Source: Deltaproteobacteria bacterium (GTDB taxonomy: Bacteria; Desulfobacterota; Desulfarculia; Adiutricales; Adiutricaceae). Taken from it: 48,978 nt of DNA. Under the pieces are notes generated by a model. The model ran no database searches, was not told the origin of the DNA, and saw only the letters and a program-made list of their open reading frames with translations. The DNA lies in contig JAITII010000016.1 in the NCBI GenBank assembly GCA_031279515.1, positions 1 through 48,978 on the forward strand, given 5' to 3'. A program made the position numbers and the translations under genes. Shown here piece after piece: positions 35,947 through 44,727 of the stretch; position 1 is the stretch's first letter, and each line of letters starts with the position of its first letter.

Positions 35947-37965
35947 ATGTCTGAAACTACTAACCCAAAGGTGGCTGTGCCGGAACAAGTGACAATAGAT
36001 TCGGCCACCATCAAGATGCTTCACTATGCCCAAAAGAAAGGTGTGGAGACCATTTTCGACAGGGCTGTCAAGATGAAGCAGTGCAATATTGGCACAGAAG
36101 GAATCTGTTGCAAGATTTGCGCGCAGGGCCCCTGTCGGCTCCCTTTAACTAAGGCGATTAAAGATGGTACCGAGCCCGACACGAGAGTGGGGCTTTGCGG
36201 AGCCACCCCCGAGACTATAGTGGCAAGAAACCTTATCCGCCAAATAGCGGCAGGTTGTGCCTCGCACTCTGACCACGGTAGAGCCGTTACCGAGACCTTT
36301 TTGGCCATGGCTCGCAGGGAGGCCCATGACTATACGATAAAAGATGAGATTAAGCTGCGCGAAGTGGCTGGCTACTTCGGCATTCCCACCACAGAGGAAA
36401 AGGACGGAGTAACCGTACCCCGCGATAAATGGGATATAGCAGTACAGGTGGGCGAGACGGCGCTCTCGCAATGGGGTCAGCAGCAGGGAGAGCTTATCTA
36501 CCTGAAGCGCGCTCCCAAGTCCACCTATGACCGCTGGACCAAGCACGAGGTCAAACCCCGGGGTATTGACCGCGAGGTGGTGGAGATCATGCACCGCACC
36601 CATATGGGCGTGGACCAAGACTACCGCAACCTACTCTATCAGGGAGCCCGTTGCTCCTTGGGTAATGGTTGGGGCGGCAGTATGATGGCAACTGACCTCC
36701 AGGACGTCATGTTCGGCACCCCCTACCCCACTACTGGGAGAATAAACCTGGGAGTCCTCTCCCACGACAAGGTTAATATTATTGTCCACGGACACGATCC
36801 CCTAGTCTCCGAGATGATAGTCTGCGCCGTGAATCTCCCTGAGATGCAGGAATATGCCAGGAGTAAAGGGGCAGCTGGCTATGTGGTCTCTGGTATGTGC
36901 TGTACTGCCAATGAGATCCTAGTGCGCCACGGCATGCCCATTGCCGGCGATTACCTCCAGCAGGAACTTGCGGTAATCACCGGGGCCGTAGAGGCCATGG
37001 TGGTGGACGTCCAGTGTATCATGGAGTCTTTGGCTAGGGTCTCTGAGTGCTACCACACCAAGTTCATCACCACCATGCCCATCGCCAAGTGCGCCTCCGG
37101 TAAGAACACCATCCATGTGAACTTCGAGGAGCATGTGGCCTTGGAGAAGGCCAAAGAAATAATCCGCATTGCCGCTGACAACTTCCCCAACCGCGGGGAG
37201 GTGAATATCCCCAGGGACAGTAACCGCATGGTGGTGGGCTTCTCCACTGAGGCCATCAAGTACCACCTGGGCGGTACCTTCCGCGGCTCCTTTGTGCCTT
37301 TAAATGACAACATTATCAATGGCCGCATCCGCGGCATAGTAGGCGTTGTTGGCTGCAATAATGCCCGCGTGGAGCACGATGAGGTACACGTTACCTTAAT
37401 CAAAGAGCTCATCAAGAACGACTGCATTGTTTTGACAACCGGTTGCTCGGCTATGGCCTGCGGCAAGGCGGGACTTTTGACCCCTGAATCCGCAGCTGTC
37501 TACGCTGGGCCTGGACTGGCCGAGGTCTGCGAGACCGTAGGTATTCCTCCGGTCCTCCATATGGGTTCCTGCCTGGACAATTCCCGCATCCTAACTGCTG
37601 CCACCGAGGTGGTAAAGGCCGGCGGGCTAGGTAAAGAACTAGCTGACCTTCCCGCAGCGGGCGCGGCGCCCGGCTGGATGAGCGAGAAGGCCATCGGCAT
37701 AGGACAGTATTTTGTAACTTCCGGTGTTTACGTAATGATCGGAATCCCCCTGGCAATAGCCGGTTCCCCCACGGTCAAGCACCATCTGGAGCATGACATG
37801 GAGGAGCTCTACGGAGGCAAATGGGCCTACGAGCCAGATCCGACATTGGCCGCCCAAAAGATCTTGGAACACATAGACCTGAAGCGCGTGGCCCTGGGCA
37901 TAGATAAAGCCAGGGAGCGCGTGCTCATGGATATGGCAGATCGCCAGAAGATCGAGGCTGCGTAA
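35947..37965 (+). CDS. acsA: Carbon monoxide dehydrogenase catalytic subunit of CODH/ACS
   Basis: A 672-residue Ni-Fe-S enzyme that reduces CO2 to CO for acetyl-CoA synthesis (CooS-type fold). N-terminal cluster cysteines C46, C54, C55, C58 and C63 occur in CNIGTEGICCKICAQGPC. C-cluster ligands are in the expected order: HGHDP (His 281/283), GMCC (C318/C319), VVGCNN (C470), TTGCSAMACGKAG (C500/C505) and MGSCLDN (C542). AAGGAG precedes the ATG. It lies between acsD and acsB; grouping with acsB, C, D and E marks it as the bifunctional-complex subunit, not a respiratory CooS. Accessory cooC is not in this window. Confidence 0.97.
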   Translation: MSETTNPKVAVPEQVTIDSATIKMLHYAQKKGVETIFDRAVKMKQCNIGTEGICCKICAQGPCRLPLTKAIKDGTEPDTRVGLCGATPETIVARNLIRQIAAGCASHSDHGRAVTETFLAMARREAHDYTIKDEIKLREVAGYFGIPTTEEKDGVTVPRDKWDIAVQVGETALSQWGQQQGELIYLKRAPKSTYDRWTKHEVKPRGIDREVVEIMHRTHMGVDQDYRNLLYQGARCSLGNGWGGSMMATDLQDVMFGTPYPTTGRINLGVLSHDKVNIIVHGHDPLVSEMIVCAVNLPEMQEYARSKGAAGYVVSGMCCTANEILVRHGMPIAGDYLQQELAVITGAVEAMVVDVQCIMESLARVSECYHTKFITTMPIAKCASGKNTIHVNFEEHVALEKAKEIIRIAADNFPNRGEVNIPRDSNRMVVGFSTEAIKYHLGGTFRGSFVPLNDNIINGRIRGIVGVVGCNNARVEHDEVHVTLIKELIKNDCIVLTTGCSAMACGKAGLLTPESAAVYAGPGLAEVCETVGIPPVLHMGSCLDNSRILTAATEVVKAGGLGKELADLPAAGAAPGWMSEKAIGIGQYFVTSGVYVMIGIPLAIAGSPTVKHHLEHDMEELYGGKWAYEPDPTLAAQKILEHIDLKRVALGIDKARERVLMDMADRQKIEAA

Positions 37966-37975
37966 CATTCTCCCC

Positions 37976-37998
37976 CGCGCGGGTCCCCCGCGCGGGGC
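37976..37998 (+). other. Intercistronic GC hairpin between acsA and acsB
   Basis: Two self-complementary CCCGCGCGGG blocks, separated by a few bases, can pair with each other as a stem in the 54-base gap. No T-run follows. The acsB ribosome site AGGAGG lies just downstream. Confidence 0.6.
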
Positions 37999-38019
37999 TG
38001 ATATCCAGGAGGATACTAA

Positions 38020-40233
38020 ATGTCAAAACTTGTCGCATTCGCCGCCATCCAGGGCGGATACAATATCGTACAGAAGGCGGAGGGTATCTATAAAAAGGCC
38101 CTGGAGGACTACGGCCCCGAACAGAAGCTGGAGTTCCCCAATACCGCATACTTCCTTCCCATCAACTATTCCCTTTTGGGGATCCCTATAAAGACTTTGG
38201 CCGACGCAGGCAAATGCCTGGAGGTGGCTCGTAAGCTATTGCCCCCGCACATCAAGAGCCTAAACTTTTTGCCTTACTTAGGACCCCTCTTGGATGCCGG
38301 CATGGCCGCCATCCTGGCCGAGGAAATCGTGGAGGGCATCAAGTACATAAGGGAGCCCAACTTCTATTCCGTAACCGAGGAAACTGACCCGGAAAACGGG
38401 GTCCTCTGGTTGGGAGCAGCCGAGGATGCCATCTTCCGTAAGCGCGGCGTCTCCTTTGTGGACGGTTCCGCCCCTGGCTTCGTAGCCATAGTGGGGGCAG
38501 CACCCACCATCGAGATCGCCAAGGAGATCGCCTTGGATTACCAGAAGCGTTCCATCTACGTCTTTATGTGCGCCAATCAGGGAGGCACCACATTCTCCGA
38601 GCAATTGGTGGAGGCAGGCGTGGAAGTAGGCTGGAACACCCGTCTGGTGCCCTACGGCCCGGATATCTCCGCTGCTGTCTTCGCCTTGGGCTTCGCCAAC
38701 CGCGTAGCCATGGGCTTTGGAGGCGTGCAGCCCGGCGACTACCGGAAGATCCTGCTCTACAATAAGGACCGCGTCTTCGCCTTTGTCAACGCCTTAGGCG
38801 AGGTCAATGCCGAGTGGGCCGCCAATGCGGCTGGCTGCGTCAACTGGGGCTTTCCTACCTTAGCTGACACGGACATCCCGGAGATCCTGCCCACAGGCGT
38901 CTGTACCTACGAACACGTGGTTGCCAATGTCCCCTTGGACGAAATAGTCCAGCGTTCTGTGGAAGTGCGTGGTCTTAAGACCACCGTGGCCACAGTGGAT
39001 ATTCCCCTGGCCTACGGGCCCGCCTTCGAAGGCGAGCGCATCCGCCGCGGAGATATGTTCTGCGAGATGGGTGGCAGCTCCAAGACGGCGGTGGTGGAAT
39101 GGGTCACCTCAGCTCCCATGGACAAGGTGGAAGACGGTAAGGTCTTGGTCATTGGTCCGGACGTCTCGGACATCAAAGAGGGGGGCTCACTCCCCCTGGC
39201 CATCAAGATTACCGTAGCTGGCCGCAAATTCCAGGAAGATTTCGAGCCTATCTTGGAGCGCCAGATCCACCACCTCATCAACTATGCCCAGGGCCTCATG
39301 CACACTGGCCAGAGGGACATCGGCATGCTCCGTGTGTCCAAGGACGCCATCACTAAAGGCTTTACCATTCGCCATCTGGGCGTCATCCTCCACGCTAAGC
39401 TGCACCAGGAATTCGGGGCGGTCTTCGACAAACTCCAGGTAGAGATCTTCACAGAGCCCGACAAGGCAGAAGCGGTAAGGGATCAGGCCCGCAAGGTCTA
39501 CCTAGTCCGCGATGCCCGCGTGGAGAACATGACCGACGAGACCACGGAAATCTATTACAGCTGCACCTTGTGCCAGAGCTTCGCTCCCAACCACGTCTGC
39601 GTGGTCTCTCCAGAGCGTACAGGTCTGTGCGGCGCCTATAACTGGATGGACTGTAAGGCTAGCTACGAGATAAATACCACTGGTCCCAATCAGCCCATCG
39701 AGAAGGGTGAAACCGTAGATGCCGTCTTGGGCATCTACCAGGGTGCCAATGACTTCATCGCCATGGCCTCCCGCCAGGCGGTGACCAATGTCTGCTTCTA
39801 TAGCATGGTGAACGACCCCATGACCACCTGCGGTTGCTGCGAGTGCATAGCCGCTCTGCTCCCGTCTTGCAACGGCATCATGACCGTAAACCGTGACTAC
39901 TCTGGGGAGACCCCCAGTGGCATGAAGTTCTCCACCTTGGCCGGTGCCATGGGTGGTGGCAACCAGACCCCAGGTTTCGTGGGGCACTCCAAGTACAACA
40001 TCATCCAACGTAAGTTCCTTACAGGCGACGGTGGCATCTTCAGGCTAGTCTGGATGCCCAAGAGCCTAAAGGACGAGCTCCACGACATGATAGTTAAGCG
40101 TGGAACGGAACTGGGTATGCCCGATCTGATAGATCGCATTGCCGATGAGACCGTAGGTATCACCGAAGAGGAGATCCTGCCCTTCTTGGAAGAAAAGCAG
40201 CACCCGGCCTTGACGATGGATTCCATCCTGTAA
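38020..40233 (+). CDS. acsB: Acetyl-CoA synthase (A-cluster subunit)
   Basis: A 737-residue enzyme that condenses CO, a methyl group from AcsCD, and CoA. A-cluster cysteines C515, C518, C527, C537, C604 and C606 (SCTLCQSF; HVC; GLCGAY; TCGCCEC) keep a constant offset of +9 from the Moorella residues 506, 509, 518, 528, 595 and 597, so the [4Fe-4S]-Ni-Ni site is complete. The N-terminal CODH-contact domain, absent from archaeal CdhC, is present (the protein is full bacterial length). AGGAGG precedes the ATG. It is placed between acsA and acsC. Confidence 0.97.
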   Translation: MSKLVAFAAIQGGYNIVQKAEGIYKKALEDYGPEQKLEFPNTAYFLPINYSLLGIPIKTLADAGKCLEVARKLLPPHIKSLNFLPYLGPLLDAGMAAILAEEIVEGIKYIREPNFYSVTEETDPENGVLWLGAAEDAIFRKRGVSFVDGSAPGFVAIVGAAPTIEIAKEIALDYQKRSIYVFMCANQGGTTFSEQLVEAGVEVGWNTRLVPYGPDISAAVFALGFANRVAMGFGGVQPGDYRKILLYNKDRVFAFVNALGEVNAEWAANAAGCVNWGFPTLADTDIPEILPTGVCTYEHVVANVPLDEIVQRSVEVRGLKTTVATVDIPLAYGPAFEGERIRRGDMFCEMGGSSKTAVVEWVTSAPMDKVEDGKVLVIGPDVSDIKEGGSLPLAIKITVAGRKFQEDFEPILERQIHHLINYAQGLMHTGQRDIGMLRVSKDAITKGFTIRHLGVILHAKLHQEFGAVFDKLQVEIFTEPDKAEAVRDQARKVYLVRDARVENMTDETTEIYYSCTLCQSFAPNHVCVVSPERTGLCGAYNWMDCKASYEINTTGPNQPIEKGETVDAVLGIYQGANDFIAMASRQAVTNVCFYSMVNDPMTTCGCCECIAALLPSCNGIMTVNRDYSGETPSGMKFSTLAGAMGGGNQTPGFVGHSKYNIIQRKFLTGDGGIFRLVWMPKSLKDELHDMIVKRGTELGMPDLIDRIADETVGITEEEILPFLEEKQHPALTMDSIL

Positions 40234-40240
40234 TTTTATT

Positions 40241-40274
40241 GCCCACCCTGGCATTTTTGCCAGGGTGGGCATTT
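40241..40274 (+). terminator. Intercistronic hairpin between acsB and acsC
   Basis: Perfect 13-bp GC-rich stem (40241-40253 with 40258-40270, arm GCCCACCCTGGCA) with a TTTT loop, followed only by ATTTTGAT. It could be a partial terminator that lowers acsC/acsE expression, or a stability element. Confidence 0.6.
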
Positions 40275-40366
40275 TGATATCTCTAGGTACCCTGCACCAT
40301 TGCAGGGAAAAAATAAACCCTTTACCATTGGCCGCAAGGCCGCTCTTTTTCTTTAGGAGTTTACAC

Positions 40367-41713
40367 ATGGCTCTGACCGGTATTCAAATTTTTAAACTAC
40401 TTCCGGGGACCAACTGCAAGAAATGCGGTGTGGCTACCTGCCTAGCCTTTGCCATGAACTTGGCTTCCGGCAAGGCAGAGCTAGACAAATGCCCGGATGT
40501 CTCCCCTGAGTCCAGGGAGAAGTTGGCCGCGGCTTCCGCACCCCCGATACGCCCGGTAGCTATAGGTTATGGCGAAACAGCCATCAAGGTAGGCGGCGAG
40601 ACCGTCCAATTCAGGCACGAGAAGACCTTTTTTAACCCCACTGCCATAGCGGCCCTTATCGAAGACACTACTCCGGTCTCTGAGATAGCCGATAAGGTGA
40701 AGCGCTATCAGAAGCTCCAGTACAGCCGCGTGGGCTTAAATCTGCGCCCCGAGCTCGTGGTTATCAAAGGCGGTGCCAATCTGGCCGATGCCGCTAAAGC
40801 GGTAGTGGACAATAGCGATCTCTCCGTAGTCCTCTACAGCGAAGACCCCGCAGCCCTAAAAGCGGCTGCCGCTGTCCTGGAGGGCAAAAACCCCCTAATT
40901 GGGCCCGCCACCAAGGCTAATCTGGAGCAAGTTGCTGAAGTAGCTAAGGAAGCCAAGGTTCCCGTCTGGATTAAGGCCACCAGCTTAGATGAGGTAGGCG
41001 AGCTCACCAAGGCCTTGGGTGCCGCTGGAGTCAAGGACATAGTCATAGATTCCGGGGCTCGCAATGCCAAGGATGTCTTCACGGATTCCATCAATATCCG
41101 CCGGGCAGCCCTGGTGGGTGGAAATCGCGACTATGGCTTTGGCACCATCACCTTCCCCTGCGAGATGACCAACAATTTGGCCCTCGAGGGCGCCATAGCC
41201 ACCAGCCTCGTTGCCAAGTACGCTGGCATCGTAGTCTTGTCCGACATGGACGGGGCAGTGGTATTCCCACTTCTCCTGGAAAGGCTCAACATCTTCACCG
41301 ACCCGCAGCGCCCGATGACCGTTGTGGAAGGCATCTATCCCATCAACAACCCCGACGAGAACAGCCCGGTCCTGGTTACTACCAACTTCTCCCTCACCTA
41401 CTTCATCGTTTCCGGCGAAGTGGAGGGCTCTCGCGTCCCCAGCTGGCTCCTCATCAAAGACTGCGAGGGCCTATCCGTTCTCACTGCGTGGGCGGCTGGC
41501 AAGTTTTCAGGTGATGATGTAGGTCAATTTGTTCTCAAGCGGAGCAATATTGTTGAAAAGATCAAACATAAGTCCGTAGTGATTCCCGGGTATGCCGCAG
41601 CGATTCTTGGCGACATGGAAGAGGAACTACCAGGCTGGACCGTATCCATTGGTCCGCGTGAGGCAGCACATCTGCCCAAGTTCCTTAAGGAGTACAAGAC
41701 CTCCGGAGCATAA
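40367..41713 (+). CDS. acsC: Corrinoid iron-sulfur protein large subunit (acetyl-CoA decarbonylase/synthase gamma)
   Basis: 448 residues from the ATG at 40367, which has AGGAG 8 bases upstream; an in-frame ATG at 40265 lies in the intercistronic hairpin and adds 34 unlike residues. The N-terminal [4Fe-4S] motif is C17, C20, C25 and C42 (NCKKCGVATC then KC). A TIM barrel (about 90-310) and a C-terminal corrinoid-binding domain (about 320-448) follow, with FSLTYFIVSGEVEG and LPGWTVSIGPREAAHLPKF. It carries the methyl-cobamide between AcsE and AcsB. Length and motifs are normal. Confidence 0.96.
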   Translation: MALTGIQIFKLLPGTNCKKCGVATCLAFAMNLASGKAELDKCPDVSPESREKLAAASAPPIRPVAIGYGETAIKVGGETVQFRHEKTFFNPTAIAALIEDTTPVSEIADKVKRYQKLQYSRVGLNLRPELVVIKGGANLADAAKAVVDNSDLSVVLYSEDPAALKAAAAVLEGKNPLIGPATKANLEQVAEVAKEAKVPVWIKATSLDEVGELTKALGAAGVKDIVIDSGARNAKDVFTDSINIRRAALVGGNRDYGFGTITFPCEMTNNLALEGAIATSLVAKYAGIVVLSDMDGAVVFPLLLERLNIFTDPQRPMTVVEGIYPINNPDENSPVLVTTNFSLTYFIVSGEVEGSRVPSWLLIKDCEGLSVLTAWAAGKFSGDDVGQFVLKRSNIVEKIKHKSVVIPGYAAAILGDMEEELPGWTVSIGPREAAHLPKFLKEYKTSGA

Positions 41714-41769
41714 TTACCTACCCTAATTTCTTTTCACGCCAAAAATAAAAAATTGCAAACTATTGGAAA

Positions 41770-41802
41770 CCCTTAGGTACCCATAAAATGGGTACCTAAG
41801 GG
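41770..41802 (+). other. Intercistronic hairpin between acsC and acsE
   Basis: Perfect 15-bp stem (41770-41784 with 41788-41802, arm CCCTTAGGTACCCAT) with an AAA loop; CCCCTTT follows, so termination would be weak. Confidence 0.65.
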
Positions 41803-41838
41803 CCCCTTTAAAACCCCCACGAAGGAGGATCTGTATTT

Positions 41839-42750
41839 ATGGCCAAGCAGTTTATGGTTACCATAGCCGAAAACCTGAACGTTACCAATAGAATAATTGG
41901 CGCAGCCTTTAAAGATAAGGACGAAAAGCCAATCCGCACTATGCTGGAAGGCATATTAAAGGCCGAGCCGGACTGGGTTGACATCAACCTGGGGCCAGCT
42001 AGGAAGAATGGAGCCGAGCTCATGCCCTGGGTCGTGGACATCGTCCAGAGCATGACCGAGCTCCCCATAGTCTTAGACACCACCAACACTGATGCCATCG
42101 AGGCTGGGCTCCAAAGGGTAAAAAAGCCCGCCTTAATCAACTCCATCTCCTGCCGCCCCGAGCGCTACGAAGTACTGCTCCCCATGGCCGCGAAATACAA
42201 TGCCTATTGGGTCGGCCTCATGTGGGGTCCCACTGGCATGGCCAGGGACGCCAATGAGCGCGCTGAGCTCACCACAGAGCTCCTCTTGAAGGCTCAGGAG
42301 CTGGGAATCGATGCCGAGATGGCATTTATCGACCCCATCATCACCCCTGTGAATATCCAGCAGGACCAGCTGATGAATAACCTGGAGTTCATCGAGATGC
42401 TCCCCGACATCGTGGAGGCTATCCAGCCCGGCCACATGACGAAAAGCACCAACGGCGTTTCCAACGTTTCCAACGGTAACCCCGAGCACCTCCGCCCCAT
42501 CCTAAACCGCGTCTACTTGTCTATGCTCCAGAAGAAGGGCATGTACTCTTCCATAGTCGATGCCTTTGACCCCGAAATGTTCGCCCTTTGCAAGGGTGAG
42601 CGTATGTGGTTCGCCGACCTCGTCTTCGGAGTTATGGACGGCAAGGAGTACGACTACAGCACCATGAAGAAAGAGGAAGTGGATGTGGTAAAGACCGCCA
42701 AGGTGGTCTTGGGTCACTCCCTTTTCAGCGCCAGCTGGCTGGACCTGTAA
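41839..42750 (+). CDS. acsE: Methyltetrahydrofolate:corrinoid iron-sulfur protein methyltransferase
   Basis: A 303-residue pterin-binding (DHPS-like) TIM barrel that transfers the methyl group of CH3-H4folate to Co(I) of AcsCD. Signatures include IAENLNVTNR (9-18), DWVDINLGPARKNG (45-58), LPIVLDTTN, LINSISCRPER, IDPIITPVN and the Asn-rich GVSNVSNGNPEHLR turn. It links the folate branch of the Wood-Ljungdahl pathway to the carbonyl branch. AGGAGG lies 11 bases before the ATG. It is the last gene of the operon, followed by a strong terminator. Confidence 0.96.
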   Translation: MAKQFMVTIAENLNVTNRIIGAAFKDKDEKPIRTMLEGILKAEPDWVDINLGPARKNGAELMPWVVDIVQSMTELPIVLDTTNTDAIEAGLQRVKKPALINSISCRPERYEVLLPMAAKYNAYWVGLMWGPTGMARDANERAELTTELLLKAQELGIDAEMAFIDPIITPVNIQQDQLMNNLEFIEMLPDIVEAIQPGHMTKSTNGVSNVSNGNPEHLRPILNRVYLSMLQKKGMYSSIVDAFDPEMFALCKGERMWFADLVFGVMDGKEYDYSTMKKEEVDVVKTAKVVLGHSLFSASWLDL

Positions 42751-42766
42751 TCTTTTTACTTCTCTT

Positions 42767-42801
42767 AAAAAACCCGGCCTTAGGGCCGGGTTTTTTCTTT
42801 T
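42767..42801 (+). terminator. Terminator of the acs operon
   Basis: Perfect stem 42767-42779 with 42784-42796 (arm AAAAAACCCGGCC), 4-base loop, then T-run. The A-run on the other side makes it bidirectional, so it can also serve convergent hemL. Confidence 0.92.
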
Positions 42802-42861
42802 GGAGCAAAGATAAAAAAGTGGGAAGCTTTTGAACTATTTTTTTAGAGCCCCTAAGCTATT

Positions 42862-44172
42862 TTATTTAGCCTCTTTAACTGCGTCCAAGGCCTTAGAAGC
42901 AATTTCTAAGACGTCATCTATCTCATCTAACAACATAAAGCCAGCTGAAATAAAGGCAGCCTCAAATTGACTTGGAGCTAAATAAACGCCGGCCTCCAGC
43001 ATAGCCCTAAAGTAGAGGGCATATTTTTGGGTGTCACTTTTAGAAGCTGACGCAAAGTCAGTTACAGGACCCTCTGTAAAAAAGAGGGTGGACATGGACC
43101 CCACGGAATTAATAGTTACCGGGATCCCTTTTTCCTTGGCAAGTTTACTCAGGCCCTCTACCCAGCGGCTGCCAACATAGTTGATGCGGCCATAGAGCCC
43201 CTTTTCTTTTTGAAGTCTTTCTATGGCGGAGATCCCCGCAGCAACTGCCAAAGGATTCCCAGATAGGGTTCCTGCCTGGTAGACGTCCCCTAAGGGGCTT
43301 AAATGCTCCATAATATCCCTTCTGCCGCCAAAGGCGGCAAGGGGTAGCCCTCCTCCTATGATCTTACCTAAGACGGTCAAATCAGGGCTAATCCCATACA
43401 TCCCTTGGGCTCCAGTTAGTCCCAGCCTAAAGCCGGTTATGACCTCATCGCAGATAAAAAGGGCGCCATACTGACTTGTAAGTGTTCTGATGGCCTCTAA
43501 AAAGCCAGGGGCAGGGGGTACTACGCCCATGTTGCCGGCAACAGGCTCTACTATAACGCAGGCTATCTCAGGGCCTGCTAAGCGGAAGATCTCTTCTAAA
43601 TAGGAGATATCATTATAAGGGGCAGTGATTGTTAGATTGGCCAAAGCCTGGGGTACCCCTTTGGAGCTGGGGGTACTGAAGGTGGCAAGACCGCTACCTG
43701 CTTCCACCAAAAGGGAGTCAGCATGTCCATGGTAGCAGCCTATGAATTTTAAGATCTTGTCCCGTCCAGTAAAGCCCCTGGCTAACCTGATGGCGGTCAT
43801 ACAGGCTTCGGTGCCGGAATTTACCAGGCGCAGCATCTCTATGGAAGGGACGCAGTCTATGATCATCTTAGCTAAGGTGGTCTCAGCCTCCGTGGGGGCA
43901 CCAAAGGAGGTCCCCAATTTGAGGGCAGCTCCAACGTCATTTATAATATTGGGGCTAGCGTGACCAAAGATTAAAGGTCCCCAGGAGGAGACAAAATCAA
44001 TGTACTCGTTGCCATCGGCATCATAGATGCGGTTACCCCTACCTTTTACTATGAAGCGTGGGGTGGCGCCCACAGAGCGGAAGGCCCGAACAGGGCTGTT
44101 GACCCCACCTGGGATGTATTTTTGAGCTTGGGTAAAAAGTTCGGAGGATCTTTTAGTAATCTGTTGGCTCAT
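42862..44172 (-). CDS. hemL: Glutamate-1-semialdehyde 2,1-aminomutase
   Basis: A 436-residue PLP enzyme making 5-aminolevulinate from glutamate-1-semialdehyde (C5 route to haem, sirohaem and cobamides). Signatures: ELFTQAQKYIPGGVNSPVRAF at the N-terminus (about 11-31), NSGTEACMTAIRLAR (118-132), CYHGHADS (146-153), CDEVITGFR (241-249), and PLP Lys270 in LGKIIGGGLP. Full length. It is convergent with the acs operon and shares its bidirectional terminator; supply of corrinoid precursor to AcsC/D would make the neighbourhood functional, but no shared control is visible. Confidence 0.96.
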   Translation of the reverse strand: MSQQITKRSSELFTQAQKYIPGGVNSPVRAFRSVGATPRFIVKGRGNRIYDADGNEYIDFVSSWGPLIFGHASPNIINDVGAALKLGTSFGAPTEAETTLAKMIIDCVPSIEMLRLVNSGTEACMTAIRLARGFTGRDKILKFIGCYHGHADSLLVEAGSGLATFSTPSSKGVPQALANLTITAPYNDISYLEEIFRLAGPEIACVIVEPVAGNMGVVPPAPGFLEAIRTLTSQYGALFICDEVITGFRLGLTGAQGMYGISPDLTVLGKIIGGGLPLAAFGGRRDIMEHLSPLGDVYQAGTLSGNPLAVAAGISAIERLQKEKGLYGRINYVGSRWVEGLSKLAKEKGIPVTINSVGSMSTLFFTEGPVTDFASASKSDTQKYALYFRAMLEAGVYLAPSQFEAAFISAGFMLLDEIDDVLEIASKALDAVKEAK

Positions 44173-44727
44173 GCGGGCTCCTTTTGTGTAATACCATTAA
44201 ATTATTGAGGCTAATGTTTTAGGTAAAACTGTGCTCTTTCTAATTTAAAGGCTAAGATATTTAGGGGCTAATATTATTTGCTAGCTCTGTATTGTGAAAG
44301 CGTAGAAAAAAAGTTTTTATAATATAAAAAGACCTTTTTAGTTTAAAGGGTTTTTAGCCCTTTGTCAAGGGAGCGCTTAAGACGGCGCAGGTATTACCTT
44401 GTTAAATTTAGAGCCTTAGTTAAAGCCGAAAATGGTAGTAAGATCAAAAATAATGATAGCCCATATGAGTGGCCTTTAATATAAAAAATAAAAGTTAAAT
44501 TTTTTGTAAAAATCTAATGTCGCTACTTGTTTAACAGCAAGATTAAAATGTCTGGGTAAGTTCTAATAAGAGCAAGATCAAAATGACGTTATAAATACTA
44601 ATAGGAACAAGATTTAAATGTCGTGAAGAATTCTATTAACAGCAAGTTTAAAATGTCGTATGAATATCCTTTTAGTATCAGCCTAATTTCCAATATCTGG
44701 AGAATTGATGAAGCATGATAGAGGGCG
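44173..44727. other. Spacer holding the 35-bp repeat array
   Basis: Upstream of hemL; A/T-rich without coding frames. The hemL promoter should lie near 44180-44290. The distal half contains the repeat array at 44496-44669, which marks the left side of the decayed region. Confidence 0.5.
44496..44669. repeat. 35-bp imperfect tandem array, four units plus a diverged fifth
   Basis: Units at 44531, 44566, 44601 and 44636 share the core GCAAGATTAAAATGTC (variants ATCAAAATGAC, ATTTAAATGTC, TTTAAAATGTC). A weaker unit (AATCTAATGTCG) lies 31 bases upstream. The pattern looks like an array of transposase- or replication-protein-binding sites. Confidence 0.75.

Noticed and set aside
40265-40366. N-terminal extension of acsC
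   Set aside because: It begins within the intercistronic hairpin, lacks a ribosome site, and the family starts at MALTGIQIFKLLP-like sequence.
44496-44669. CRISPR array
   Set aside because: Units are diverged along their whole length with no alternation of constant repeats and unique spacers, and no cas genes are nearby.
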